Part shown: piece after piece, positions 44,357 through 54,025 of the stretch
Layout: each line of letters starts with the position of its first letter
Numbering within the stretch: position 1 is the first letter of the stretch
Assembly: GCF_010682065.1 (NCBI RefSeq)
Contig: NZ_JAAGWG010000002.1
Coordinates: forward strand, 186,001 to 250,000
Direction of reading: 5' to 3'
Length of the DNA stretch: 64,000 nt
Source: Blastococcus saxobsidens
GTDB taxonomy: Bacteria > Actinomycetota > Actinomycetes > Mycobacteriales > Geodermatophilaceae
Notes under the pieces: generated by a model
Databases searched by the model: none
Seen by the model: only the letters and a program-made list of their open reading frames with translations
Told to the model about the DNA's origin: nothing
Program-made: the position numbers and the translations under genes

Positions 44357-44362
44357 AGCCTA
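44357..44362 (-). promoter_or_regulatory. -10 element of the leuS leader transcript
   Basis: Minus-strand TAGGCT, 7 nt before the leader-peptide GTG. Confidence 0.65.
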
Positions 44363-44499
44363 CCGCCTGGGCACCCGGTTCCGACGGCCCCCGCGGGACC
44401 GCCCTGCGGATGCCCTCGCGACGCGGGCGTCTCCTCCGATGGGGCGAGTCCGGACGAATTCGTCTCGCCATCGCACCGGACGGAGCCGATGACCGGACC

Positions 44500-46827
44500 G
44501 TGGACCCATCCGACGCGCACGCCGGCCAGGGCCGCACCCCCGTGACCGGCCCGCTGCTGCTTGCCTGCCTGGGTGCGGTGGCCGCCTACGCCCTGGGCGA
44601 GATCTGGCGCCCGTCGACGCACCCGGTCGCGATGGTCTACGACCTCCTGGCCTACGACGCGGTCTACCTCTTCGGGGCGGCCGCCTGCCGGCGGACCGCG
44701 CTCCACCGCACGGACGACCGGCTGGTGTGGAACGCGCTGGCGGTCGCGCTCGCCGCCGTCGCGCTCAGCACGACGCTCTACGCCGTCACCCTCGCACCCC
44801 TGGGCGACCTCGTCCCGGCCTGGTTGCTGGTCGCCCTCTGGGCGCCCACCTACCCGGCGATGGGGGCGGCCCTGGTCGGACTGGTGCGGTCCCGGGTCGG
44901 GAAGCCGCACCCGAGCATGTGGTTCGACGCGCTGACCGGGGCCTGCGGTGCCGTCATCCTCGCCGTCACCCTGTTGCCTTCGCTCGCATCCGGGCCGGCC
45001 GACGGCTCGTTCGCGGTCATCCAGCTCTACCCCGTGGCCGACACCCTGCTGCTGGCGGCCGTCAGCGCCGTGTGCGCCGTCATGGGCCTCCGCCGGGACT
45101 GGCCGCTGGTGCTGATCATCGCCGGCCTCCTCTGCACCCTCGGCGCGGACGCGCTCCTCCTGAGCCGCACCGTGGACGGGGAGGCGGTCGTCGACGGCCC
45201 GATGACGCTCGCCTGGCTGACCGGCACCGCGTTCACCGCGCTGGCCGCCCACGTCGCCGGGCGGACGCCGACCGTCGTGCCCGCCGGCACCGACCCCGTG
45301 GCACGCCTGAGCTGGCGGGTGGCCTTCGTGCCCCTCAGCTCGATCGTGCTGAGCGTCGTCGTCCTCGTGTCCACGTGGGGCTCGGACGGTCTCGGCATGG
45401 CCGGGTGGGCCGCTGTCACCTGCCTGCTCGCCACCTTGGCGCGGACGGCCATGTCCGTGCAGGAGCTGCGTGGGCTGCACGAGATCACGGAGCAGGCCCG
45501 GACCGACGAGCTGACCGGTCTGCCCAACCGCCGGGCGCTCCTCGAGCGGACCCGCGCGGCCCTCGCCGCCCCGACCGCCGGTGAGCCGCTCGCCCTGCTG
45601 CTGCTCGACCTCGACGGGTTCAAGGAGATCAACGACAGCCTGGGGCACGCCGCGGGCGACGACCTGCTGCGCATGATCGGGCCACGGCTGGCACCGGAGC
45701 TGGGGCGCGGCGAGCTGCTCGCGCGCCTGGGCGGGGACGAGTTCGCGGTCCTGCTGCCCGGCGCGGGCCTGGACGACGCGCTCCTCCGCGCCGAACGCCT
45801 GCGGGCCCTCGTGCTCGAGCCGTTCGTCGTCCACGGTGTCCGCCTGCACGTCGGCGTGAGCGTCGGCGTCGCCACCGGCCCCGTGCCCGCCGCGACCGTG
45901 ATCGAGCTGCTGCGGTGCGCCGACGCCGCGATGTACGAGGCGAAGAACGCCCGGGACGGCGTGCGCTCCTACGTGCCCGACGTCCGGAGTGGGGGCGGTG
46001 ACCGGCTGCGGACCATGGAGGACCTCCGGACGGCGCTCGACGAGGGCCAGCTGGTGGTGCACCTGCAGCCGCAGGTCGCGCTGCACGGCCGCTCGGTGGT
46101 GGGCGTCGAGGCGCTGGTGCGCTGGGAGCACCCTGAGCGCGGGCTGCTGTCCCCGGCGGTCGTCCTGCCGGCGGCCGAGCAGGCCGGGTTGCTGCGGCCG
46201 CTCACCGACGCCGTGCTCGACCTCGCCCTGCGCGCGGCCGTGCGCTGGTGGTCGACCGACCCGGTCCCGGTCTCGGTCAACCTCTCGGCCGCGAACGTCA
46301 CCGACGTCGACCTGCCGGCCAAGGTCGCCGCGGCGCTGGCCCGCCACGACCTGCCCGCCGAGGCACTGACCCTGGAGCTGGTCGAGGACACGCTCATGAC
46401 CGACCCCGACCGCGGCCGCACGGTGCTGGGAGAGCTGCGACGGCTGGGCGTCCGGACCTCGATCGACGACTACGGCACCGGCTACAGCTCGCTGGCCTAC
46501 CTCCGGCACCTGCCGGCGGACGAGCTGAAGCTGGACCGGAGCCTGACGCACGACGTCGGGCGCGACGACCGGGCGACGGCGATCGTGCGGCACACCGTCG
46601 CGCTCGCGCACGACCTCGGCCTGACGCTGGTCGCCGAGGGCGTGGAGGACGAGGCGACGGCCGCCGTGCTGACCGACCTCGGGTGCGACGTCGCGCAGGG
46701 CTGGGCCATCGCCCGCCCGATGCCGGTGGAGGACTTCCTCGGCTGGCTCGCCGACCGCTCGGCAGCACTCCCCGGGACGCCGTCGGTGCCCACGCCGCGG
46801 AGCCCTGGGCAGCGCATCCAGCTGTGA
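44500..46827 (+). CDS. Membrane GGDEF-EAL protein (c-di-GMP synthesis/breakdown)
   Basis: A protein of about 775 residues. The first 300 residues hold eight to ten hydrophobic helices of an unnamed sensor region. A GGDEF domain (about 330-490) has DELTGLPNRRAL, LLDLDGFKEINDSLGH, and the intact active site RLGGDEF. An EAL domain (about 505-750) has VEALVRWEHP, LELVEDTLM, DDYGTGYSSLAYLRHLP and VAEGVEDE with most metal ligands present. It may make and degrade c-di-GMP. The start is uncertain: GTG 44500 or GTG 44542. The frame continues upstream into the leuS leader, which I reject. Confidence 0.88.
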   Translation: MDPSDAHAGQGRTPVTGPLLLACLGAVAAYALGEIWRPSTHPVAMVYDLLAYDAVYLFGAAACRRTALHRTDDRLVWNALAVALAAVALSTTLYAVTLAPLGDLVPAWLLVALWAPTYPAMGAALVGLVRSRVGKPHPSMWFDALTGACGAVILAVTLLPSLASGPADGSFAVIQLYPVADTLLLAAVSAVCAVMGLRRDWPLVLIIAGLLCTLGADALLLSRTVDGEAVVDGPMTLAWLTGTAFTALAAHVAGRTPTVVPAGTDPVARLSWRVAFVPLSSIVLSVVVLVSTWGSDGLGMAGWAAVTCLLATLARTAMSVQELRGLHEITEQARTDELTGLPNRRALLERTRAALAAPTAGEPLALLLLDLDGFKEINDSLGHAAGDDLLRMIGPRLAPELGRGELLARLGGDEFAVLLPGAGLDDALLRAERLRALVLEPFVVHGVRLHVGVSVGVATGPVPAATVIELLRCADAAMYEAKNARDGVRSYVPDVRSGGGDRLRTMEDLRTALDEGQLVVHLQPQVALHGRSVVGVEALVRWEHPERGLLSPAVVLPAAEQAGLLRPLTDAVLDLALRAAVRWWSTDPVPVSVNLSAANVTDVDLPAKVAAALARHDLPAEALTLELVEDTLMTDPDRGRTVLGELRRLGVRTSIDDYGTGYSSLAYLRHLPADELKLDRSLTHDVGRDDRATAIVRHTVALAHDLGLTLVAEGVEDEATAAVLTDLGCDVAQGWAIARPMPVEDFLGWLADRSAALPGTPSVPTPRSPGQRIQL

Positions 46828-46828
46828 C

Positions 46829-46853
46829 CGCCGCCGGGGGACGCCCGGCGGCG
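46829..46853. terminator. Bidirectional terminator, GGDEF-EAL/F420 oxidoreductase
   Basis: 10-bp perfect stem (46829-46838 with 46844-46853), 5-nt loop, filling the whole 27-base gap between the convergent stop codons. Confidence 0.75.
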
Positions 46854-46854
46854 C

Positions 46855-47784
46855 TCAGGCCAGCTGCGGGGCCACCTCCGCGGCCACCAGGTCGAGGTGG
46901 TCGAGGTCGGCGAGGTCGAGCACCTGCAGATAGACCCGCTGCGCCCCGGCCTCGGCGTACCGGCCGAGAACGTCGACGGCCTCGGCGGGCGTGCCGGCCA
47001 CCCCGTGGGCGCGCAGCTCGTCGACGTCCCGGCCGATGGCCGCCGCGCGGCGGGCGATCTGCGCCTCGTCCCGGCCGACGCACAGCACGAGCGCCGAGCT
47101 GTACGTGAGCGAGGCGGGGTCCCGCCCGGCCTCCTGGCACGCCTCCCGCACGCGGGCGAACAGCCGGGCGTTGTCCTCGGCGGGCATGAAGGGCACGTTG
47201 AACTCGCTCGCGTAGCGGGCGGCGAGCCGCGGCGTCCGCTTCCTGCCCGCGCCCCCGACGAGGATCGGGACACCGCCCTCCTGCACCGGCTTGGGCAGGG
47301 CCGGGGAGCCGGTCAGCCGGTAGTGGCGGCCGTCGAAGTCGAACGTCTCCCCCACCGGCGTGCCCCACAGGCCGGAGATGACGGCGAGCTGCTCCTCGTA
47401 CCGGTCGAACCGCTCGCCCAGCGGCGGGAACGGGATGCCGTAGGCGCTGTGCTCCGCCTCGAACCACCCGGAGCCGATGCCCAACTCCACGCGGCCGCCG
47501 CTCATCTGGTCGACCTGGGCGACGCTGATCGCCAGCGGCCCCGGCAGCCGGAAGGTGCCGGCCGTCATCAGGGTGCCCAGCCGGATCCGGCTGGTCTCGC
47601 GGGCCAGTCCGGCGAGGGTCACCCAGGCGTCGGTGGGGCCGGGCAGCCCGTCCCCACCCATCGTCAGGTAGTGGTCGGAACGGAAGAAGGCGTCGAAGCC
47701 GGTCTCCTCCGCGCGGCGGGCCACGGCGAGCAGATCGTCGTAGGTCGCGCCCATCTGGGGCTCGGTGAAGATGCGCAGCTGCAC
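46855..47784 (-). CDS. LLM-class F420-dependent oxidoreductase
   Basis: A 309-residue luciferase-like (beta/alpha)8 enzyme of the TIGR03560-like group. The pattern is RIFTEPQMGATYDDLLAVAR, then FFRSDHYLTMG, VDQMSGGRVELGIGSGW, and PILVGGAGRKRTPRLAARYA. These enzymes use deazaflavin F420, like the PPOX protein at 40811. The substrate is unknown. GTG 47784 is leaderless. Confidence 0.9.
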   Translation of the reverse strand: MQLRIFTEPQMGATYDDLLAVARRAEETGFDAFFRSDHYLTMGGDGLPGPTDAWVTLAGLARETSRIRLGTLMTAGTFRLPGPLAISVAQVDQMSGGRVELGIGSGWFEAEHSAYGIPFPPLGERFDRYEEQLAVISGLWGTPVGETFDFDGRHYRLTGSPALPKPVQEGGVPILVGGAGRKRTPRLAARYASEFNVPFMPAEDNARLFARVREACQEAGRDPASLTYSSALVLCVGRDEAQIARRAAAIGRDVDELRAHGVAGTPAEAVDVLGRYAEAGAQRVYLQVLDLADLDHLDLVAAEVAPQLA

Positions 47785-47790
47785 CCCCGG

Positions 47791-47796
47791 ACCGTA
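47791..47796 (-). promoter_or_regulatory. -10 element, leaderless start of the F420 oxidoreductase
   Basis: Minus-strand TACGGT, 6 nt before GTG 47784. Confidence 0.55.
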
Positions 47797-47900
47797 ACCA
47801 CGCCCACGGCCGGATGTGCACCGGCAGGTGGTCTCGGGGTGTGCTCCCCGCCCGGACCGGGCAGGATGATCGCCAGACGATCAACTCGGAGGTGCAGCTC

Positions 47901-49052
47901 GTGTTCCGCAAGAAGACGCGTGGTCAGGTCATCGGCGCCGAGCTCCAGGAGGCATTCGCCCACATCGGGGTCGCAGCGACCGAGGCCGGCCGCCTCGCTG
48001 CCGAAGAGCTGGGGCCGCGCGTCGCGGCCACCCGCGAGGCAGCCGGTCCGGCACTCGACGCAGCCCAGCGCGCGGTCGCCCCGAAGGTGGCGGCCGCGGT
48101 GGCGGTGGCGGCCCCGGCCGTCGCCAGCGCACGCGACACCCTCGGCCCCCGCGTGGAGGCAGCCCGTGACGCGCTCGCTCCCCGCATCGAGGCCGCCCGG
48201 GACGCCGCGGCGCCCAAGGTCGCCGGTGCGGTCGTGGCCGCCCAGGCCGCGGCGAGCAAGGCCGCCGCGGACCTCGGCCCGCGGGTCGAGGCGGCGCAGA
48301 AGGCACTGCGCGACGACGTCGCCCCGCGCCTGACCGCCGCCCAGAAGGCAGCGCAGAAGACCCTGACCGACGACGTCGCGCCACGGCTGACGGCCGCGCA
48401 GGCCGCCGCCCTGGCCTACGCCACCCCGCGGGTGTCGGCGGCGCGGGACGCGGTGACGCCGGCGCTGGAGAGCGCCCGGGACACCCTGGCCGCCGGTGTC
48501 GACAGCGCCCGGAGCGAGCTCGACGCCCGTCGCGCCGAGCTCGCCGCGGCGGCCGCGGAGTCCGGCCGCAAGGCGCGCAAGACGGCCAAGAAGGCCCGCA
48601 AGAAGGCCGGCAAGAAGCACAAGGAGTTCGAGAAGGCGGCGCTGGCCACCGCCAGGACCGTGAAGCGCCGGGTGGGCGTCGAGCCCGAGCCGCGCCGCTG
48701 GCCGTGGGTGTTCCTGTTCCTCGGCGTGGGTACTGCGGTGTTCGTCCTGCTGCGCCGTTCGAAGAACGACGCCTGGACCCCCGCTCCGGCCGGCGACGGC
48801 CCGGTGCCCAGCTACCGAGAGGACCCCGTGTTCAGCTCCGAGAGCAACTCCGGCAAGACCGTCTCCACCGCCGACACCACCGGCGACTCCGCTCCGGCGG
48901 AGTCGGACATGGGTGTCCGCGACGCCCAGTTCGTCGACGGCGACGGCGACGACAGCGCGAGCGAGGACATCAAGAACACCCCGGAGCCGTTCACCTCCGG
49001 TGGTGGCGCCACCGAGGGCCCGACCGCCGGTCCGGACGACCGTCAGGTCTGA
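47901..49052 (+). CDS. Membrane-anchored apolipoprotein-like 11-residue-repeat protein
   Basis: A 383-residue Ala-rich protein (more than a third Ala in the repeat part). From residue 39 to about 208 it consists of 11-residue units beginning with Pro, e.g. [11 protein letters not shown] and [11 protein letters not shown], with Pro at 39, 50, 61, 72, 83, 94, 105, 127, 142, 161, 176 and 187; some units carry 4 or 8 extra residues. Next come a Lys-rich helix ([18 protein letters not shown]), one membrane helix ([18 protein letters not shown], about 267-284), and an acidic Ser/Thr/Asp tail of about 95 residues. No signal peptide, so the repeats are probably cytoplasmic. Amphipathic 11-mers occur in apolipoproteins, synuclein and LEA proteins. 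Function unknown. GTG with GGAGGT 8 nt upstream. Confidence 0.8.
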   Translation: MFRKKTRGQVIGAELQEAFAHIGVAATEAGRLAAEELGPRVAATREAAGPALDAAQRAVAPKVAAAVAVAAPAVASARDTLGPRVEAARDALAPRIEAARDAAAPKVAGAVVAAQAAASKAAADLGPRVEAAQKALRDDVAPRLTAAQKAAQKTLTDDVAPRLTAAQAAALAYATPRVSAARDAVTPALESARDTLAAGVDSARSELDARRAELAAAAAESGRKARKTAKKARKKAGKKHKEFEKAALATARTVKRRVGVEPEPRRWPWVFLFLGVGTAVFVLLRRSKNDAWTPAPAGDGPVPSYREDPVFSSESNSGKTVSTADTTGDSAPAESDMGVRDAQFVDGDGDDSASEDIKNTPEPFTSGGGATEGPTAGPDDRQV

Positions 49053-49073
49053 CCACCCCGCCCGACCGCACCC

Positions 49074-49109
49074 CCGCAGCCCCCGTCGCCGTCGCGACGG
49101 GGGCTGCGG
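49074..49109 (+). terminator. Terminator between the repeat protein and lipA
   Basis: 16-bp perfect stem (49074-49089 with 49094-49109), loop CGTC, 21 nt after the stop. Confidence 0.85.
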
Positions 49110-49121
49110 CGTTCTCGCGAG

Positions 49122-49127
49122 TACCGT
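49122..49127 (+). promoter_or_regulatory. -10 element, leaderless start of lipA
   Basis: TACCGT, 7 nt before ATG 49135. Confidence 0.6.
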
Positions 49128-49134
49128 GGGGATC

Positions 49135-50118
49135 ATGAGCGAGGCGCGGACCACCCCTGACCCGAGCACCACGCAGGAGTCCACGATCGCGCCCGCGGGC
49201 CGCAAGCTCCTGCGGCTCGAGGTGCGCAACAGCCAGGTGCCGATCGAGCGCAAGCCCGAGTGGATCAAGACCCGCCTCAAGACCGGCCGGGAGTACACCG
49301 AGCTGAAGTCGCTGGTGCGTCGCGAGGGGCTGCACACGGTCTGCGAGGAGGCCGGCTGCCCCAACATCTACGAGTGCTGGGAGGACCGGGAGGCCACCTT
49401 CCTCATCGGTGGTGACCAGTGCACCCGGCGCTGCGACTTCTGCCAGATCGACACCGGCAAGCCCGCCGACTTCGACGCCGACGAGCCGCGCCGCGTGGCC
49501 GAGAGCGTCGCCACGATGGGGCTGCGCTACGCCACGATCACCGGCGTCGCCCGCGACGACCTGCCCGACGGTGGCGCCTGGCTGTACGCCGAGACCGTGC
49601 GCCAGATCCACGCCCAGCTCCCCGGGTGCGGGGTCGAGCTGCTCATCCCCGACTTCAACGCCGACCCCGCCCAGCTGGCCGAGGTCTTCTCCTCCCGCCC
49701 CGAGGTGCTGGCGCACAACGTCGAGACGGTGCCGCGCATCTTCAAGCGCATCCGCCCCGGCTTCCGCTTCGAGCGCTCGCTCGCCGTCATCACCGCGGCC
49801 CGCGAGGCCGGCCTGGTCACCAAGTCCAACCTGATCCTGGGCATGGGCGAGGAGCCGCACGAGGTCGTGGAGACCATGCAGGCCCTGCACGACGCCGGCT
49901 GCGACCTGCTCACGATCACCCAGTACCTGCGGCCCTCGCCGCGCCACCACCCCGTCGTCCGCTGGGTCAAGCCCGACGAGTTCGTGCAGTTCCAGGCCGA
50001 CGCCGAGGCGATCGGCTTCCCCGGTGTGCTGGCCGGCCCCCTGGTGCGCAGCTCCTACCGCGCGGGGCGCCTGTACCAGCAGGCGATCGAGGCCCGCGGG
50101 CTCGCCGCGCAGGCCTGA
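49135..50118 (+). CDS. lipA: Lipoyl synthase LipA (radical SAM)
   Basis: A 327-residue enzyme inserting two sulfurs into octanoyl groups on lipoyl domains. It has both 4Fe-4S clusters: the auxiliary cluster cysteines in [12 protein letters not shown] and the radical SAM cluster in CTRRCDFC. The C-terminal RSSYRAG serine ligand is present. It matures SucB at 34186 and the glycine-cleavage H protein. It is separated from lipB by the leuS-GGDEF-F420 block. Confidence 0.96.
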   Translation: MSEARTTPDPSTTQESTIAPAGRKLLRLEVRNSQVPIERKPEWIKTRLKTGREYTELKSLVRREGLHTVCEEAGCPNIYECWEDREATFLIGGDQCTRRCDFCQIDTGKPADFDADEPRRVAESVATMGLRYATITGVARDDLPDGGAWLYAETVRQIHAQLPGCGVELLIPDFNADPAQLAEVFSSRPEVLAHNVETVPRIFKRIRPGFRFERSLAVITAAREAGLVTKSNLILGMGEEPHEVVETMQALHDAGCDLLTITQYLRPSPRHHPVVRWVKPDEFVQFQADAEAIGFPGVLAGPLVRSSYRAGRLYQQAIEARGLAAQA

Positions 50119-50165
50119 CGAGGGGCTTCCAGCTCGGCGCACGCAGAGCCGGCCGGTCCCGGCCC

Positions 50166-50171
50166 TATCCT
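50166..50171 (+). promoter_or_regulatory. -10 element, leaderless start of the DUF4191 gene
   Basis: TATCCT, 7 nt before ATG 50179. Confidence 0.6.
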
Positions 50172-50178
50172 GGGGGGC

Positions 50179-50997
50179 ATGGCACGCAGCAAGTCCTCAG
50201 ACCCGGCGACTCCGAGCGGCGGCGGCAAGGCCGCATCCGCGGCGAAGGGCGCCACCGCGTCGGGGGCGACGAAGGCTCCCAAGCTCGGCAAGGACGGTCA
50301 GCCGAAGGTCGGCCGCCTGAAGAAGCTCGGCAACAACGGCCGCATGATCAAGCAGGCCTACACGCTCACCCGGCGCAACGACCCGAAGCTGCCGTGGGTG
50401 ATGCTGATCGCCTTCGTCGTCGTGTTCGCCGTCGTCGAGCTGCTCGGCATCCTGCTGAACTCGCCGTTCATCTTCCTGCCGCTGGCGCTGATCCTCGGTG
50501 GTCTGGCGGCGCTGATCATCTTCGGTCGGCGCGCGCAGGGGTCGGCCTACCGGCAGGTGGAGGGTCAGCCCGGCGCCGCCGCGTGGGTGCTCGAGGGCAT
50601 GCGCGGGGACTGGCGGGTCAGCTCCGGCATCGCCGGCACCCCGCAGATGGACTCCGTCCACCGGGTGCTGGGCCGCCCGGGCATCATCCTGGTCGGTGAG
50701 GGGTCCCCGCACCGGGTCCGCGGCCTCATCGCCCAGGAGAAGAAGAAGATCGCCCGCGTCGTCGGGGACACCCCCATCTACGACATCACCGTCGGCGACG
50801 ACGAGGGCCAGGTGCCGCTGAAGAAGCTGAGCACCCACGTCATGAAGCTGCCGCGCAACCTGTCGGCCGCCGAGGTGAACACGCTGGGCCGGCGGATGAG
50901 CGCCCTGGGTGGCGCCCGGATGCCGGTGCCCGGCGGGCCGCTCCCCGGCGGCCGGCAGATGTCGATCAGCCAGCGGCAGGTCCGCCGCCGCAGCTGA
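50179..50997 (+). CDS. DUF4191 membrane protein
   Basis: A 272-residue protein. A Lys/Ala/Ser-rich N-terminus is followed by [20 protein letters not shown], then two membrane helices ([20 protein letters not shown] and [20 protein letters not shown]), and a soluble domain with [20 protein letters not shown] and [20 protein letters not shown]. This is the DUF4191 pattern found next to lipA in actinobacteria (Rv2219). Function unknown. Confidence 0.88.
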   Translation: MARSKSSDPATPSGGGKAASAAKGATASGATKAPKLGKDGQPKVGRLKKLGNNGRMIKQAYTLTRRNDPKLPWVMLIAFVVVFAVVELLGILLNSPFIFLPLALILGGLAALIIFGRRAQGSAYRQVEGQPGAAAWVLEGMRGDWRVSSGIAGTPQMDSVHRVLGRPGIILVGEGSPHRVRGLIAQEKKKIARVVGDTPIYDITVGDDEGQVPLKKLSTHVMKLPRNLSAAEVNTLGRRMSALGGARMPVPGGPLPGGRQMSISQRQVRRRS

Positions 50998-51005
50998 GCT
51001 CCCAC

Positions 51006-51047
51006 CGCAGAGAGGGCCCCGTCCGGTCGGACGGGGCCCTCTCTGCG
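51006..51047. terminator. Bidirectional terminator, DUF4191/RDD
   Basis: 19-bp perfect stem (51006-51024 with 51029-51047), loop GGTC. Confidence 0.9.
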
Positions 51048-51056
51048 TCTCAGGCC

Positions 51057-51476
51057 TCAGGCGTTGACGACGGCGGTCCCCGTCAGCCGGTCGTGCAGGC
51101 CGCGGCCGTCGGCGTCGGTGATCAGCGCCGGGACCAGCAGCACGAGCAGCGCCGTGCGCACCACCGCCCGCCACGGGGCGAGCCGCGCGCCGGGCGTGGG
51201 GTGGGCCAGGCGCAGGCCCAGCAAGCGGTGCCCCGGGGTCTGACCGAAGACGGCGACCGAGACCGCGGTGAGCACGAAGAACACGAGCAGGCTCAGGTTG
51301 CCGGGCAGTTCCGGTGCGCTGAACGCCCAGGCGATCGCCGCCGACAGCAGCGCGTCCACCACGTACCCACCAGCCCGCGCGGTGAAGGAGGCCAGCGATC
51401 CCGGGCCTTCGGCCGGCAACCCCAGGGAGGCGCCACGCCCAGGGGCCTGAGAGGGTTGTCCGGCATTACCGACCAT
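51057..51476 (-). CDS. RDD-family membrane protein
   Basis: A 139-residue protein with an RDD domain: [20 protein letters not shown] carries the Arg and Asp, the second and third helices are [19 protein letters not shown] and the segment after [15 protein letters not shown], and the C-terminus [10 protein letters not shown] has the final Asp. Transport or membrane-organisation functions are proposed for the family. Same position as Rv2219A, between DUF4191 and glnA. Confidence 0.88.
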   Translation of the reverse strand: MVGNAGQPSQAPGRGASLGLPAEGPGSLASFTARAGGYVVDALLSAAIAWAFSAPELPGNLSLLVFFVLTAVSVAVFGQTPGHRLLGLRLAHPTPGARLAPWRAVVRTALLVLLVPALITDADGRGLHDRLTGTAVVNA

Positions 51477-51483
51477 GACCGCC

Positions 51484-51489
51484 AGCGTA
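51484..51489 (-). promoter_or_regulatory. -10 element, leaderless start of the RDD gene
   Basis: Minus-strand TACGCT, 7 nt before ATG 51476. Confidence 0.55.
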
Positions 51490-51565
51490 GTAAGAGGACC
51501 CCCTGCCCCCCACCACTCGCCGGCTCGTGGCGGTGCCCTGCAGGGGGTCGTGCGCCCGGCGTGTT

Positions 51566-51581
51566 GTTACGCCCCCGAAAC
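51566..51581 (+). promoter_or_regulatory. GlnR-binding box upstream of glnA
   Basis: GTTAC-N6-GAAAC matches the actinobacterial GlnR half-pair gTnAc-n6-GaAAc. It lies about 30 nt before a TAGCGT -10 candidate (51613-51618), 73 nt before the ATG. It implies nitrogen-dependent activation of glnA. Confidence 0.7.
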
Positions 51582-51653
51582 AATCGGGACACGGCGGGGC
51601 AACCCCTCGCTCGTAGCGTTCCGTTCGGCCGTCCGCCCACACCCGGAGGATCG

Positions 51654-53087
<1,434 letters not shown>

Positions 53088-53105
53088 TCGCTCCTCCGGC
53101 GACAC

Positions 53106-53143
53106 GAGGGCCGGTGACCTGCATCCGCAGGTCACCGGCCCTC
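53106..53143 (+). terminator. Terminator of glnA
   Basis: 17-bp perfect stem (53106-53122 with 53127-53143), loop ATCC, followed by TCGCTTT. Confidence 0.88.
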
Positions 53144-53243
53144 TCGCTTTCCCAGGGCCGCCGCGGTCGGGACCGCCGGACGGACCGCCGGGAATGTCAT
53201 CGACCGTTCCCGCCGTTGTCGTCGGCGGGCAACGGATCGCTCC

Positions 53244-53249
53244 TACGGT
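53244..53249 (+). promoter_or_regulatory. Promoter -10 candidate for the 53433 gene
   Basis: TACGGT. A GTG at 53256 lies 6 nt downstream in the same frame, but codons 53256-53432 lack the GC bias of coding sequence, so I read this as a promoter with a leader of about 180 nt. Confidence 0.4.
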
Positions 53250-53432
53250 GGAACCGTGCCCGCAAGGCGTACACCGGCCCGACGACCGCGCACCGCCCAC
53301 CGGCGAGGAACGCGCGAGGCCCGGTACCCGGCATCGACGCCGGTTCGCAGCGTCGCGAAACCCCACGAACCCGCCCGGGACGGCCGTCCCGGCGCTCCCT
53401 GCGGCGAACCGATCGCCGCCACCGACAGACGG

Positions 53433-53822
53433 ATGGTCCCCATGACACGAGCACGCCCCGCACCGATCACCGACGACCACGGCGACCAGTTCCCCGGCGC
53501 CGTCCCCTTCTCCCCCGCGGCACCGGCCGCGGCGGCGTCCGAGCGCCTGGTGCGCATGCACGCGACCTACGTCCAGAAGGTCAATTCCGTCGTGGGGGCC
53601 GGCCGGGACGACCTCGTCGAGGAGCTCGCGTTGTCCTTCGCCGAGGAGTCCGGCGACGGCCGGCGGACCTCGGCCTCCCCGGACCGGCGCCCGGCCGGGC
53701 GGAGCCGGGGTGGACGAGGCCCGGGGCGCGTGGGCGGCTTCACGCGCCGCTCCCTCGAGCGGTTCGACCGGTACACCCTCGAGGTCTTCAACGCCGGGAC
53801 GCCCACCCGCCCGCTGGACTGA
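53433..53822 (+). CDS. Hypothetical protein, lineage-restricted
   Basis: A 129-residue protein (or 126 from ATG 53442). The middle, SERLVRMHATYVQKVNSVV and GRDDLVEELALSFAEESG, looks like two helices; then an Arg/Gly linker and a second helical block RRSLERFDRYTLEVFNAGTP. Third-position GC becomes high from 53440 on, supporting coding. No signal peptide, membrane segment or known domain. It lies 200 nt before the lipoprotein-exporter operon on the same strand; relation unknown. Confidence 0.6.
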   Translation: MVPMTRARPAPITDDHGDQFPGAVPFSPAAPAAAASERLVRMHATYVQKVNSVVGAGRDDLVEELALSFAEESGDGRRTSASPDRRPAGRSRGGRGPGRVGGFTRRSLERFDRYTLEVFNAGTPTRPLD

Positions 53823-54025
53823 GCACGCCGGCCGACGCCGTCGCGGACCGGTCCGCGTCGCGCACGGGCGCTGGGTGGCGGACCCGGCGTCGTCGGCCGG
53901 CCGGAGACGCCGGGCGGCCCAACGAGGTGGTTCCGGAACGACACGGAACATTCCGCGTCGAATGTGATGTACGGCCCGGTCAGGCACGGTTACGTTGCGC
54001 GCACGCGCCGTCCCGTGGAGACCTC

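Noticed and set aside
44245..44499. Upstream extension of the GGDEF-EAL frame
   Set aside because: It runs through the leuS leader, its terminator and promoter, has no homology-like content, and the protein's first membrane helix starts after 44542.
53256..53432. Leaderless GTG start at 53256 for the small protein at 53433
   Set aside because: The spacing to TACGGT is right, but codons up to 53432 have many A/T third positions and Arg/Pro strings, unlike the rest of the gene. Treated as 5' leader.
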